Shown: positions 1 through 9,218, counted from the stretch's first letter. The stretch is DNA of 64,000 nucleotides from Aliirhizobium wenxiniae (GCF_014201355.1 NZ_JACHEG010000003.1:1-64000); one strand, 5' to 3'. Program-made: numbers and translations. The notes: generated from the letters alone by a model not told the origin.

Positions 1-67
1 GCAATGCCGCATAACAGCGGAAACAATCTTCTCGACACAACCTCGGCCCAAGCCGAATTACCGATTG

Positions 68-87
68 GGCCGCCTAAAGCGGCCTTT
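68..87 (+). terminator. weak Rho-independent terminator-like hairpin
   Basis: GGCCGC (68-73) and GCGGCC (79-84) form a 6-bp GC-only stem with a five-base loop, followed by only three T residues. It may end a transcript entering from left of the window. The short T run makes it a weak call. Confidence 0.4.
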
Positions 88-144
88 CGTCGTTTAAAGG
101 CACAACGCAGAACAAAACGTATGCAAGGAAAGCACACAGGTCTT

Positions 145-246
145 GGCCGGTGCCCTCCTTACAGGAGACAAAACCTAAAGGTTTTGCTCCGGCACAAAGC
201 TTCACAGCTAAGCTGTGACGATACCGCGCAAACAACTCGTTTGCGC
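145..246 (+). other. cluster of perfect small hairpins just upstream of tRNA-fMet
   Basis: Four perfect inverted repeats lie within 95 bases: CTCCT/AGGAG (155-159, 163-167), AAAACC/GGTTTT (170-175, 180-185), TCACAGCT/AGCTGTGA (202-209, 211-218) and GCGCAAAC/GTTTGCGC (226-233, 239-246). GTGCC (150-154) and GGCAC (191-195) could also pair and enclose the first two. No start codon with a good Shine-Dalgarno is apparent. The cluster could be a structured leader of the tRNA precursor, a small RNA, or a decayed palindromic repeat. No family is recognised. Confidence 0.45.
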
Positions 247-250
247 TTGG

Positions 251-327
<77 letters not shown>

Positions 328-526
328 AAAATCCCCATTCGAACCCAAAAGATATCGCTGGCGGGAAGACTTCTTCTTCCCCGACGATGTAGCTCCTCGG
401 CCTAAACCGAGCCACTGAGGAAACTGTCTCCCCAAGGGGTTCTGGCTGCCGTTGTATTCACGGTCATGACGAATGAAGGACGTGTAAGTTTGGATCGTCA
501 GGCATAGTCGACGGCATGGGAGAGCC

Positions 527-721
527 CTATCGTCGCCGCCTGATCGGGAGGAAAACCGTAATAGGACGGCGGCGGCAGTGTTCTCCATCGATTGCTATCG
601 GACCGCCGAGCTGAAGTGGCTGCGGCATTCGCGAAACGCTGAATGTGGGCAGAGCTTCGTCCGTGTCGAGGCTCTCGGGTGTTCGCTGGCCGGGATAGAG
701 AACTTTGTCGATCGTGGTCAT
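527..721 (-). CDS. hypothetical small protein, 64 aa
   Basis: The ATG at 721 is preceded by a perfect AAGGAG (733-728) with six-base spacing, which is the main reason to believe this frame. The product starts MTTIDKVLYPGQRTPESLD, is rich in Pro and Arg, and ends with a run of four Arg. No signal peptide, membrane segment or known domain is recognised. It lies in the gene-poor left end of the putative island. It could be a real small protein or the 5' remnant of a longer gene. No function is proposed. Confidence 0.4.
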   Translation of the reverse strand: MTTIDKVLYPGQRTPESLDTDEALPTFSVSRMPQPLQLGGPIAIDGEHCRRRPITVFLPIRRRR

Positions 722-866
722 ATTGGGCTCCTTAAACTGGCCGCCCGATGCGGCGCTGTTTACCCCCTTGTTCTGACGCATCGGCGTATCCGGCATATTT
801 CTCAAAACTGCTCAACTGTATCGCAACCTAGCCGCAGGACGTGGGCCTTCTTCATTGTGAGTGGAA

Positions 867-2183
867 TCAGCGAAAGCTCACCTCGGCTGCGAGCCCGCCG
901 CCAAGCCGATTATAAAGCCGCACGGACCCGCCGATGGTCGCTGCGAGCTGCTGGGCTATCGCAAGCCCAAGTCCAGTTCCGCCGGTGTCACGGTTTCGCG
1001 AAGTCTCGATCCTGAAGAATGGTTGCATGGCACTATCCAGCATATCGGGAGGTATTCCCGGTCCGCGATCCAGCACGGTCACGATGACATTTCCTCCATC
1101 GCTTCGTCCGACAGAGATTTCGGCGCTGCCGGCAAATTTGATGGCGTTGTCTATGAAATTTGTCAGGATTCTGCGAAGCGCATGCGGCTTCGTAATCGCT
1201 ATACCTTGCACAACACCGAGCACCGAGACGGCCTTTCCAGTGTCCTGATAGTCATAGGCGATGCTGTCGATGAAGGAGGCTAGGTCGATGCGAGACGTCT
1301 TCTCTCCACTACCATGGGAGCTACGCGCGTAAGCGACACCATCCTGCACGAGCCGTTCTATCTCGCGCAGATCGCTGACGAGTTTTTCCTTCTCCGGAGT
1401 ATCATCAGCCATATCGGCGCGCAGCCGCATACGCGTGATCGGTGTCTGCAGGTCATGCGAGATCGCTGCAAGGATCTGTATCCGCTCCTCCAGATAATGC
1501 GCAATCCGGTTGCGCATGGCGTTGAAGGCACGGGTGGCATGGGCGACTTCGGTTGGTCCACCCTCGCTCATCGGTGCTCCCTGCTTACTCGGATCGAGTG
1601 CCTCTGCAGCTGCTGACAGAACGCTTAAAGGGCGGATTGCCTGCCGTACCGCAAACCATGTGCATAGAAGCAGAAGTGCCATTTGCGCAGCAAAGACATA
1701 AGGCAACCACTCGGCAAGCGGCATCACACCACGAGGTGTAACGTCGATTGTTAGCGGCGCGCCATCAGACAGTGTTAGATGAGCTTGAAGTCTTTTGCCG
1801 TCTCCCGGGATGGATTGAACCTTGAGAGGGAACTTGTGACCGGCGGCCTCTTCGATCCGTTCTGCAATTTCCGCTCCCCGGCCGGACATGTCGGACACGC
1901 CCGGAAGGCCTGGACCAAGAACAAGCCGGTAGTTACCGCGGCTCAGGCGATCGACCCAGTTGGATCTCTCTTCGGCGGGTAAGCGATCAATGACAGCGAT
2001 AGAGGTCGCCAGATCGCTTTCCAGGGTGCCAAGCATCACGGCCTTGGCCGACATGTAGCGTTCTGCAAACAAAATGCTGAATGACAGGCCATAGGCAATG
2101 GCAAGGCCAGCAAACAGGATCAGGAAAAGTCGAGATCGCAGCGAACGTGGCCAGCCTACGATGTGGTGATGCCCCCTGCTCAT
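867..2183 (-). CDS. two-component sensor histidine kinase (EnvZ-like), 438 aa
   Basis: An inner-membrane sensor kinase that should autophosphorylate and pass phosphate to the OmpR-type regulator encoded just upstream. A first membrane segment is at about residues 19-40, a periplasmic sensor region at 41-160, a second membrane segment at about 162-180, and then a HAMP region. The H-box ISHDLQTPITRMR carries the likely phospho-His at 243. The ATPase core shows an N-box with Asn346 in FIDNAIKF, a G1 box DRGPGIPP and a G2 box GGTGLGLA. The start codon overlaps the regulator stop by four bases, so the two are translationally coupled. The stimulus is unknown; neighbours point to envelope or redox stress. 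Confidence 0.93.
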   Translation of the reverse strand: MSRGHHHIVGWPRSLRSRLFLILFAGLAIAYGLSFSILFAERYMSAKAVMLGTLESDLATSIAVIDRLPAEERSNWVDRLSRGNYRLVLGPGLPGVSDMSGRGAEIAERIEEAAGHKFPLKVQSIPGDGKRLQAHLTLSDGAPLTIDVTPRGVMPLAEWLPYVFAAQMALLLLCTWFAVRQAIRPLSVLSAAAEALDPSKQGAPMSEGGPTEVAHATRAFNAMRNRIAHYLEERIQILAAISHDLQTPITRMRLRADMADDTPEKEKLVSDLREIERLVQDGVAYARSSHGSGEKTSRIDLASFIDSIAYDYQDTGKAVSVLGVVQGIAITKPHALRRILTNFIDNAIKFAGSAEISVGRSDGGNVIVTVLDRGPGIPPDMLDSAMQPFFRIETSRNRDTGGTGLGLAIAQQLAATIGGSVRLYNRLGGGLAAEVSFR

Positions 2184-2920
2184 GCCCTCGGCTCCGTTAT
2201 CTCGACGGGAGCCGCGAAGACATAACCTTCGGCGCGCACCGTCTTGATATAGGTCGGTTCGCGGGCGTCGTCGCCCAGCCGTTGGCGTACGCGGCTCACC
2301 AGGAGATCGATCGATCTGTCAAAGATCTCGGCATCACGCCCCTGGGTGAGGTTGAGCAACTGGTCGCGATTCAGAACACGCTGAGGGTGATCTATGAAGA
2401 CACGTAACAGACGGTATTCGGCACCGCTAAGCGCAATCTCGGTCCCGTCATTGTCGATGAGGTGGCGACCGATGGTATCGAGACGCCAGTCGCCAAACCT
2501 CAAAAGTTGACCGGCCTCACTGATTTGAAGGTTTGGCGGGAGCATCCGGGTTCGGCGCAACACCGCCTTTATCCGGGCAAGAAGCTCGCGCGCCGCAAAT
2601 GGTTTCAACAGATAGTCGTCGGCGCCCATTTCAAGTCCGATGATGCGGTCCATTTCGTCGTCACGAGCAGTGAGCATGAGAACCGGTGTGGCTTTATGCT
2701 TGCTGGCCCGCAATTCGCGGCACAGGACTAAGCCGTCATCGCCCGGCATCATCACATCGAGCACGATCAGATCGACCGTATTGCCCTCCAGGAATGTTCT
2801 CATCTGTCGACCGTCGGCCGCCAGCGATGCCCGCAAGCCGTTCTTTTTAAGGTAGCTTGAGACGAGTTCCCGGATTTCTCTGTCGTCATCGACGACAAGA
2901 ATATGATCGATGTGTTCCAT
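2180..2920 (-). CDS. OmpR/PhoB-family response regulator, 246 aa
   Basis: A DNA-binding response regulator partnered with the adjacent kinase. The receiver domain (residues about 5-120) has the acidic cluster VVDDD at 9-13, the phospho-acceptor Asp55 in LIVLDVMMPG, a conserved Thr in MLTARDD and the switch Lys in YLLKPF. The C-terminal half is a winged helix (about 145-235) ending near VRAEGYVF, typical of OmpR-type regulators. It is the first gene of the two-gene signalling operon and may be co-transcribed with the exported hydrolase gene upstream (98-base gap). Its targets cannot be told from sequence. Confidence 0.94.
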   Translation of the reverse strand: MEHIDHILVVDDDREIRELVSSYLKKNGLRASLAADGRQMRTFLEGNTVDLIVLDVMMPGDDGLVLCRELRASKHKATPVLMLTARDDEMDRIIGLEMGADDYLLKPFAARELLARIKAVLRRTRMLPPNLQISEAGQLLRFGDWRLDTIGRHLIDNDGTEIALSGAEYRLLRVFIDHPQRVLNRDQLLNLTQGRDAEIFDRSIDLLVSRVRQRLGDDAREPTYIKTVRAEGYVFAAPVEITEPRA

Positions 2921-3017
2921 TGGAAGCCTTCAATTTCCCAAGGTCAAGAAGAAGCCCGCGACAGCGAAACTTACCGGGCCGATCCAGTAAGATAGCTGTT
3001 CGCGGGTCTCGGCAAGC

Positions 3018-4064
3018 TTAAAGCTTGGCTACGTCCAGAACGGCCTTGGCAAAAGCTTCAGGTGCTTCCTGCGGCAGATTGTGGCCGATGCCACCGGCGA
3101 CATCGCGATGTTCGTATTTGCCGGAAAATTTCGACGCATAGGCGGACGGAGCGGGATGAGGCGCGCCATTGGCATCGCCCTCCATGGTGATTGTTGGTAT
3201 GGTGATTACCGGAAGTTTCGCAAGCTGACTCTCCAAAACATCATATTTTGCTTCACCCTCTGCCAGAGCAAGCCGCCAGCGGTAGTTGTGGATGGTGATG
3301 GCCACATGGTCTGGATTGTCGAAAGCAGACGCGGAGCGATTAAAGGTCTCATCGCTGAACTTCCAGGTCGGCGATGCCGTTTCCCAGATTAGGCGGACAA
3401 AGTCGAGGGTGTTGGCGGCGTAACCTGCACGGCCGCGTTCCGTTGCGAAATAGAACTGGTACCACCAGGAAAGCTCTGCCTTGGGAGGCAGAGGCTTCTT
3501 GTTAATCTCCTGGCTGCCGATGAGGTATCCACTCACGGAAACCAAAGCCTTGCAACGTTCGGGCCAGAGAGCAGCCATGATGTCGGCGGTGCGCGCTCCC
3601 CAGTCGTAGCCTGCCACGACGGCTTGTTTGATCTGCAGCGCATCCAGAAAAGCAATCATGTCCGAGGCGAGTGCTGCCTGTTGGCCATTGCGCGGCGTGT
3701 CATCGGAGAGAAAGCGGGTCGTGCCATAGCCGCGCAGATAGGGGATGAGCACCCGATATCCTGCCGAGGCGAGGATGGGCGCGACATCGACATAACTATA
3801 GATATCGTAAGGCCAACCATGCAGCAGCAGGATAGCCGGACCGTCCGCGGGGCCGGCTTCGGCGTAGCCAATGTTGAGAACGCCAGCGTCGATCTGCTTC
3901 AATGAGCCGAAGGACGTGTGCGCCCCTGTCATGGATGGTGCTGAAGTCGCTGTGGCGGGCGTTTTGGCATTGGCCAATCCGGTGGCACCGAGTTCGACGG
4001 CTGCAACTGTCATGGCTGCAACGCCGAAGAAACGGCGACGCTGAAGATCAATCTGAGTGCTCAT
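3018..4064 (-). CDS. Tat-exported alpha/beta hydrolase, epoxide hydrolase-like, 348 aa
   Basis: The N-terminus has a twin-arginine signal (RRRFFG at residues 9-14, then a hydrophobic stretch and an Ala-rich cleavage region), so the folded enzyme should go to the periplasm. The body is an alpha/beta hydrolase with the oxyanion motif HGWP (82-85), nucleophile elbow GYDWGARTAD with Asp154 rather than Ser, and a C-terminal catalytic His in GGIGHNLP. An Asp nucleophile with HGWP is the epoxide-hydrolase/dehalogenase pattern; epoxide hydrolysis is the best guess and the substrate is unknown. The start at 4064 is chosen over one 36 bases upstream because GGAGAG precedes it at good spacing. Confidence 0.88.
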   Translation of the reverse strand: MSTQIDLQRRRFFGVAAMTVAAVELGATGLANAKTPATATSAPSMTGAHTSFGSLKQIDAGVLNIGYAEAGPADGPAILLLHGWPYDIYSYVDVAPILASAGYRVLIPYLRGYGTTRFLSDDTPRNGQQAALASDMIAFLDALQIKQAVVAGYDWGARTADIMAALWPERCKALVSVSGYLIGSQEINKKPLPPKAELSWWYQFYFATERGRAGYAANTLDFVRLIWETASPTWKFSDETFNRSASAFDNPDHVAITIHNYRWRLALAEGEAKYDVLESQLAKLPVITIPTITMEGDANGAPHPAPSAYASKFSGKYEHRDVAGGIGHNLPQEAPEAFAKAVLDVAKL

Positions 4065-4379
4065 GGGGTTCTCTCCGATCCGTGTTGATATGATCGGCAA
4101 AAAGCCTGGCGCATGTATCTTCGATGTGTCTTGAGCAAATCCATTGTGAATGCTTCTGTAACAGGCAGCTCCTTAGATACGCTTTGATACAATTTTCTCG
4201 CCTCCATGAGAGTAGGCGCTACCTGCTTGCCCCGCATTTTGTCCAAGCGCCCCTTCTACATTCGAATACAAATCCAGCCGAGACCGGACACACCCGAGAT
4301 ACGCGAGATCCGCACACTGGCAACATTGCTGGTCGCGCCATCGCCGCCCAGAGCCCTAAATCTTCTTTCAAAGGAAAAG
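4065..4379. other. divergent intergenic region, 315 bp
   Basis: It separates the exported hydrolase (left, minus strand) from the DipZ-type gene (right, plus strand) and must hold both promoters. The plus-strand frame is open through much of it but lacks a convincing upstream start; the first good Shine-Dalgarno (AAGGA, 4371-4375) serves the ATG at 4380. GATACG-like words repeat but no clear operator is seen. Confidence 0.5.
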
Positions 4380-6152
4380 ATGATGACGCTCGTGATCATT
4401 GCCTATCTTGGAGGGGCGCTGACCATCCTCAGCCCCTGCATCCTGCCTATCCTCCCCTTTGTCTTTGCGCGTGCGGGACAATCATTCGTCCGCAGCACAC
4501 TGCCTATGCTCGCAGGCATGGCGGCCACATTTGCCGCCGTTGCTACGCTGGCCGCGGTTGGGGGCAGCTGGGCAATCAACGCGAATGAATATGGACGTCT
4601 TGCCGCCCTAGCATTGTTGGCCGTCTTCGGCGTAAGCCTTATCTCACCCCGTGCGGCGAGCATCGTCACCCGACCGGTCGTTGAGTTGGGTAACCGTCTG
4701 GCCAATGCCACCGGGAGGCCCGGGGCTATTCCGACTATCGCAGGCTCTCTGATCCTGGGAATTGCCACCGGTCTTTTGTGGGCGCCCTGTGCGGGGCCGA
4801 TCCTTGGTCTGGTGCTCACGGGCGCAGCACTCAAGGGGGCCAATCTCGAAACAAGCTTGTTGCTTGCCGCCTATGCCGGCGGCGCAGCCACCTCGCTTGC
4901 AATAGCCCTATTACTTGGAGGCAAGGTTTTTGCGGGTTTGAAGCGATCCCTCGGATTTAGTGAGCGCGTCCGCCAGCTTCTCGGTGCAGCTGTTCTTGCG
5001 GGTGTTACGGTTATCGCACTTGGACTGGATACTGGCGCTCTTGCGCGGCTGTCCTACTCCAGCACCACGTCGTTCGAGCAAGCCGTTCTTGATCGTTTCC
5101 ACGCAAATCAGGATGCTGAACCCGCAACTGAAGTCGCGAGCAATTCGAGTGCTCTTCCGTCGAGTGCCACCCCGTTCACATCGGGACTGCCTGTCGAAGG
5201 TCGCGCACCATCCCTGGATGGGGCCGTTGAGTGGCTGAACTCGACACCGCTCACTACCGAGCAATTGCGCGGCAAGGTCGTGCTCGTCGACTTCTGGACC
5301 TATTCCTGCATCAACTGCATTCGAACCATTCCTTACGTCCGTGCCTGGGCGGAGAAATATAAGGATCAGGGACTTGTCGTAATCGGCGTCCATGCTCCTG
5401 AATTCGCCTTCGAGAAAAAGGTCGACAATGTCAAGCAGGCCATCGGTGACTTCAAGATTGAATACCCGGTCGCCGTCGACAACGATTACAGGATCTGGCG
5501 CGCCTTTGATAACAGCTACTGGCCGGCGCATTATCTGATCGATGCAAAGGGGCAGATCCGGTATCATCACTTCGGTGAGGGCAATTATCTACAGACTGAG
5601 CAGGCCATCCAGGATTTGCTGCGTGAAGCTGGCAGTGCCGCAGCTGAAAGCGCACCGGTCACGCCAGAGGCAAAAGGTGCGGAGGCCGGCCCGGACCTGA
5701 AGCACATCCGCTCTGGCGAGACCTATATCGGCTACCGACAAGCTGCCGGCTTTGCATCGAATGAGAGCCTGCGTGCAGACCAGTCCCGCGACTATTCCGT
5801 CGCGACCCCAGGACTGAATAAGTGGGGGCTTTCCGGCATCTGGACGGTCGGCGCTGAAGCCGCGGCACTCGACGGTCCAGATGGCGGGATCACCTACAAG
5901 TTCAATGCTCGCGACCTGCATCTGGTGCTTGGGCCGGGTGCAGTAGGTAAGCCCGTTCGGTTCCAGATCACGATCAACGGTCACCCGCCCGGTGCGGATC
6001 ATGGCGCCGATACCGACGTGGACGGCAACGGCATCGTCACGTCGACTCGTCTTTACCAGCTCGTCCGTCAGTCCGGCGTGATCGAAGCCAAAACCTTCGC
6101 CATTCGCTTCCTCGATCCTGGTGTGCAGGCCTACGCCTTCACCTTCGGCTGA
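4380..6152 (+). CDS. DipZ-like fusion: CcdA-type membrane domain, thioredoxin domain, C-terminal beta domain, 590 aa
   Basis: A membrane thiol-disulfide exchange protein that should carry reducing equivalents from the cytoplasm to exported proteins. Residues 1-230 form a CcdA-like multi-span domain with the two functional Cys motifs LSPCILP and WAPCAGP. After a linker, residues about 265-420 form a thioredoxin-like domain with active site Cys310-Ile-Asn-Cys313 (FWTYSCINCIRTIPY), and a C-terminal domain of about 150 residues follows. This three-part order matches DipZ proteins, known from mycobacteria. The start at 4380 is set by AAGGA at 4371-4375; a second in-frame ATG directly follows. It is followed after 39 bases by a secreted hydrolase. 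Confidence 0.9.
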   Translation: MMTLVIIAYLGGALTILSPCILPILPFVFARAGQSFVRSTLPMLAGMAATFAAVATLAAVGGSWAINANEYGRLAALALLAVFGVSLISPRAASIVTRPVVELGNRLANATGRPGAIPTIAGSLILGIATGLLWAPCAGPILGLVLTGAALKGANLETSLLLAAYAGGAATSLAIALLLGGKVFAGLKRSLGFSERVRQLLGAAVLAGVTVIALGLDTGALARLSYSSTTSFEQAVLDRFHANQDAEPATEVASNSSALPSSATPFTSGLPVEGRAPSLDGAVEWLNSTPLTTEQLRGKVVLVDFWTYSCINCIRTIPYVRAWAEKYKDQGLVVIGVHAPEFAFEKKVDNVKQAIGDFKIEYPVAVDNDYRIWRAFDNSYWPAHYLIDAKGQIRYHHFGEGNYLQTEQAIQDLLREAGSAAAESAPVTPEAKGAEAGPDLKHIRSGETYIGYRQAAGFASNESLRADQSRDYSVATPGLNKWGLSGIWTVGAEAAALDGPDGGITYKFNARDLHLVLGPGAVGKPVRFQITINGHPPGADHGADTDVDGNGIVTSTRLYQLVRQSGVIEAKTFAIRFLDPGVQAYAFTFG

Positions 6153-6191
6153 CGCTGCTTAATCACATTCGGAAACCTTAAGGAGAACCCT

Positions 6192-6947
6192 ATGAAACGG
6201 CTCTTGTTTACGCTTGCTCTCGCTTTCTCAACCAGCATCATCGCCACCGCAGTTCAGGCTGCGGAAGTGAAAAATATCGTCATTGTTCATGGCGCGCTTG
6301 CCGATGGTTCCGGTTGGCGCAAAGCCACCGAAATCTTGGAGCGCCGAGGCTTCAACGTCACCATCGTGCAGGAACCGATCACGTCGCTTGCTGATGATGT
6401 CGCAGCGACCAATCGGGTGCTCGATCTTCAGGATGGTTACAGTCTGCTCGTGGGCCATAGCTACAGCGGTATGGTGATCTCGGAGGCAGGCAAAAGGCCG
6501 GATGTGGCCGGACTGGTGTATGTTGCTGCATTCCAGCCCGAAAAGGGCGAAAGCCTGCTCGACCTTGCGGGATCAAAGCCACCCGCAGGAAACTCGATCA
6601 AGCAGACCAGGGACGGGAAATTCCTGTACTTGGATCCCGCGGCCTTTGCGCAGGATTTTGCTGCTGATCTGCCTGGGGAGGATGCGGCCTTCCTCGCGAA
6701 AAGCCAGGTCTTTGCCGCCAAAAATGCCTTTGCGGCAAAGGTGGGTGAGCCGGCATGGAAGACGAAAAAGAGCTGGTCAATTGTCGCAACTCAAGATCGC
6801 TCGATCAACCCGGAGCTGGAGCGCGATATGGCCAAACGCGCAGGCAGTCAGGTCACGGAAATCGATGCAAGCCATGCGGTCTTCATGTCTCAGCCGGAGA
6901 AAGTAGCAGCTGTGATTGAAGAGGCAGCTCGCCAATCCGCGAAGTAG
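6192..6947 (+). CDS. secreted alpha/beta hydrolase, 251 aa
   Basis: It begins with a Sec signal peptide (MKRLLFTLALAFS, cleavage near VQAAE at 22-25). The mature part is a compact alpha/beta hydrolase: oxyanion region IVHGALADGSGW (31-42), nucleophile Ser90 in VGHSYSG, and a late His in DASHAVFMSQP. The type is common among small periplasmic or secreted esterase-like proteins; the substrate is unknown. AAGGAGA lies just before the ATG. It follows the DipZ-type gene by 39 bases in the same direction, probably in one operon, so its folding or cysteine state might depend on that protein (inference). Confidence 0.88.
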   Translation: MKRLLFTLALAFSTSIIATAVQAAEVKNIVIVHGALADGSGWRKATEILERRGFNVTIVQEPITSLADDVAATNRVLDLQDGYSLLVGHSYSGMVISEAGKRPDVAGLVYVAAFQPEKGESLLDLAGSKPPAGNSIKQTRDGKFLYLDPAAFAQDFAADLPGEDAAFLAKSQVFAAKNAFAAKVGEPAWKTKKSWSIVATQDRSINPELERDMAKRAGSQVTEIDASHAVFMSQPEKVAAVIEEAARQSAK

Positions 6948-6969
6948 CGGTGAACATTAGGAGAAAACT

Positions 6970-6993
6970 CGGCCGCCCTTTTCGGAGCGGCCG
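6970..6993 (-). terminator. hairpin terminator candidate
   Basis: CGGCCGC (6970-6976) and GCGGCCG (6987-6993) form a 7-bp GC stem with a ten-base loop. Read on the minus strand the stem is followed by AGTTTT, a short U tract; on the plus strand only AAAG follows. It lies just after the secreted hydrolase stop, so it may slow plus-strand transcription as well. Confidence 0.45.
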
Positions 6994-7674
6994 AAAGATC
7001 AGTCGTTGAAGAGGCGTCGGTCAATCCCTGAATAGAAATGTCTCGTCGTGCCTGACCATCAAAAATGGTTCCATCATAGGCCTTTTGCCGGCCGGAACAG
7101 AACCTCCGAGAACATAGGCAAGCCTTGCTCGCAATAACTCTCGTTAGACAGTGATCCGGCATTTGGCAGAGCGGCCTCAGCGCGGACATAAACCGGGCGC
7201 GTGCAGCCCGACACTCATTCTGCTTCGTGTACAGAACCGATGTCAGTCGATCAAGAATCGAGATAAGCTAGGTCCACGCCCAGTTTCACGATTGCATTCC
7301 GAAGGTTTCACCCGCCGTGGCTGGAAGATATTGGCGCAAAACATGGAGTGTCCCAGAGACGGCCATACGTCGTCGGAAGGGGTAATTCGCCGGCTTCCAA
7401 TTTGCACAGCGTGGTTTTACTCGCGTCATTGCGACCGACGTGGCCGCCGCGTTCCTGACCGAAACAGAGGTTAGTATCATTGAGGACAGGCCGACCGTCA
7501 GGCCTCGATCATGAAAAGTGAGACAGGGCAATCGGGTGAGGGATGGGTATGATATCCCCGGTATGGCAAAACTGTTCGGCTTTGTGATCGGGATCACGTC
7601 CATGACGCCATATCCTACAGGCGTTGCCCAGAGCAGAGCCTCACGCTCGAAAAACGGCATGATCTTGTCAGCTG
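6994..7674. other. 681-bp stretch without a recognisable gene
   Basis: No reading frame on either strand combines a credible start, Shine-Dalgarno and recognisable product. The longest minus-strand frame (7286-7732) overlaps the P460 gene and has an unlikely composition. The stretch may be degraded DNA within the putative island. Confidence 0.5.
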
Positions 7675-8184
7675 TCAGTGAGCATAGCGTGTGAAGACGT
7701 AGTCGTGATCCTTCACATTGCCCACGTGGCACGCAAGACAGGTCTCATGCTGCGCAACGTCAACCGGCTTGCCATTTACAAAGCGGCCAAAGCCCCAACC
7801 ATGGCTGTCTGGGTATTTCTTCGAGTCCTTGACCATAACCTGAACCGTCGTCGGAGCTCCGGGCACTGTTGCCGGCGGAAATTCGGTTGACTGTTGTCGC
7901 TTGTAGGCGAGCTTCACGAGGACAGAGCCATCCGAAAACGGCAGCGCTCCCTCCTTGTAGGCCTCGACTGCAACATCGTTTGCCAGGACGGCGCGTAACT
8001 CATCCAGGGGAGGCGCTTCCTGCGCAGGCGCGATGAACTTCCAATCCCGGTAACCCTCGGGAAGCGTGACACCATATATTGGCGACGCATTCTCCGGCTG
8101 AGGTTCCGCGGATGCTACGTAAGATGCAGCCATGCCTACGCCTGTGATCGTCAATGCGATCGCAACGAAAAGGGAGCTCTTCAT
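7675..8184 (-). CDS. cytochrome P460 family protein, 169 aa
   Basis: A periplasmic c-type haem protein: Sec signal peptide (residues 1-26, ending VASAEP), then a P460 beta-sandwich region containing LPEGYRDWKF, and a haem attachment motif Cys149-Leu-Ala-Cys152-His153 near the C-terminus. Cytochromes P460 are known for hydroxylamine or nitric-oxide chemistry in nitrifiers and for related redox or detoxification roles elsewhere. The exact role here is inferred only from the family. Haem attachment needs reduced cysteines in the periplasm, which fits the DipZ-like thiol protein encoded 1.5 kb away. Confidence 0.88.
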   Translation of the reverse strand: MKSSLFVAIALTITGVGMAASYVASAEPQPENASPIYGVTLPEGYRDWKFIAPAQEAPPLDELRAVLANDVAVEAYKEGALPFSDGSVLVKLAYKRQQSTEFPPATVPGAPTTVQVMVKDSKKYPDSHGWGFGRFVNGKPVDVAQHETCLACHVGNVKDHDYVFTRYAH

Positions 8185-8385
8185 GATAAACCCTACCTGC
8201 TGACAATGATGAGGCAGTTATTACCCGAAGGGTGTCTGGGTTATTTCATAAAGGCACTTTTATGTATCGCACTGTAGTTGCGTTGTAACTGTTCGCCATC
8301 TGTGGCCGCCGGTTCGAAGCGGAGCAACGTTAATGTGGTTCGATTTGACCCGATCTCGCCTTTTCGACGAGACCGGATTTTATTC

Positions 8386-8589
8386 TCAGAGGACGCTAAC
8401 GTTCTCAGCCTTCGACTTTCCCGTCTTCCGGTCTTGGCCCACGTCGTAGCTGACCTTTTGACCATCGCTCAGGGAAGCGCCGAAGCCTACAGCCGAGATG
8501 TGGACGAACACATCCGGTCCACCACTATCCGGGCTGATGAAGCCGAAGCCTTTGTCCTGAGCGAAAAACTTTACTGTACCAGTTGCCAT
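8386..8589 (-). CDS. cold-shock domain protein, 67 aa
   Basis: A single OB-fold nucleic-acid-binding domain over its full length, with RNP1-like KGFGFISP (residues 13-20) and RNP2-like DVFVHISAV (26-34). Proteins of this type act as RNA chaperones; many are constitutive rather than cold-induced. AGGAT lies eight bases before the ATG. A long upstream stretch without genes could be its leader. It is a monocistronic minus-strand gene within the putative island. Confidence 0.95.
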   Translation of the reverse strand: MATGTVKFFAQDKGFGFISPDSGGPDVFVHISAVGFGASLSDGQKVSYDVGQDRKTGKSKAENVSVL

Positions 8590-9218
8590 CTTATCCTCTT
8601 GGGTTGAAAGCGCCGAAAAGGATTAGCGATCGCACAGGCTCCCAGCAAGGCATGTTCGGTCCGCAGCCACGTGGGTGGGCTGAGACGCAGGTACACTTCA
8701 TCCTGTATATACTTAGACACCTTTCAGGAAATGAGAGCCTAGGCGACGATGCAAGGTGTGTGCTTTGGATTTCGAGTTGAGATGATGTGTTGCCAGTCAT
8801 TGGTTCCTCCATGGTTCAGGTAATGACCCGACCAAGTCTGGCAAATCCTGTTAGGCGACGACCTTATGCGATTGCTGAAATTGTCGTGCAATTGCGAAGT
8901 TCAATCAAATCACTGGAGCTTTTCAGAAGTGTTATGGATGAGGAACTAAGCGCGTCAATGATGTAGTGTCCGACCGATCTGAGCTAGGCGTGCCGAGAAA
9001 AGCGCGAGCCGGTACATCGTTCATATTTCGGATGATGGGCTTCTCGATGCACAGCCGGCGGCGGGTGAACGTTGGTATTTAGCGTTACGTTCGCAAGCTT
9101 TCTTCCGCGGTAAGATATCTCACTGAAAAATTTCTATATTCTTGCCGCCGTTCTTCTCAGGGTCCCAGGTTCGGCTCCTTTCAAAAGTGAAGGAATTTAC
9201 AAGTCTCCCTGTGTTCAG
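8590..9218. other. 629-bp gene-free region between csp gene and tRNA-end repeat
   Basis: The part nearest 8590 should hold the promoter and 5' leader of the minus-strand cold-shock gene. The rest shows no frame with a believable start and product. It is AT-richer than surrounding operons and looks like degraded DNA at the right end of the putative island. Confidence 0.5.

Noticed and set aside
1..250. 5S rRNA or the end of an rRNA operon upstream of tRNA-fMet
   Set aside because: In many rhizobia tRNA-fMet follows 5S rRNA, but no 5S-like sequence is recognisable here; only small hairpins are present.
7286..7732. 148-codon minus-strand frame between the secreted hydrolase and the P460 gene
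   Set aside because: Overlaps the certain P460 gene, has an unlikely residue mix and no ribosome site.
333..9218. Search for an integrase, excisionase or transposase inside the putative island
   Set aside because: No frame on either strand shows tyrosine-recombinase, serine-recombinase or DDE features, so none is annotated.
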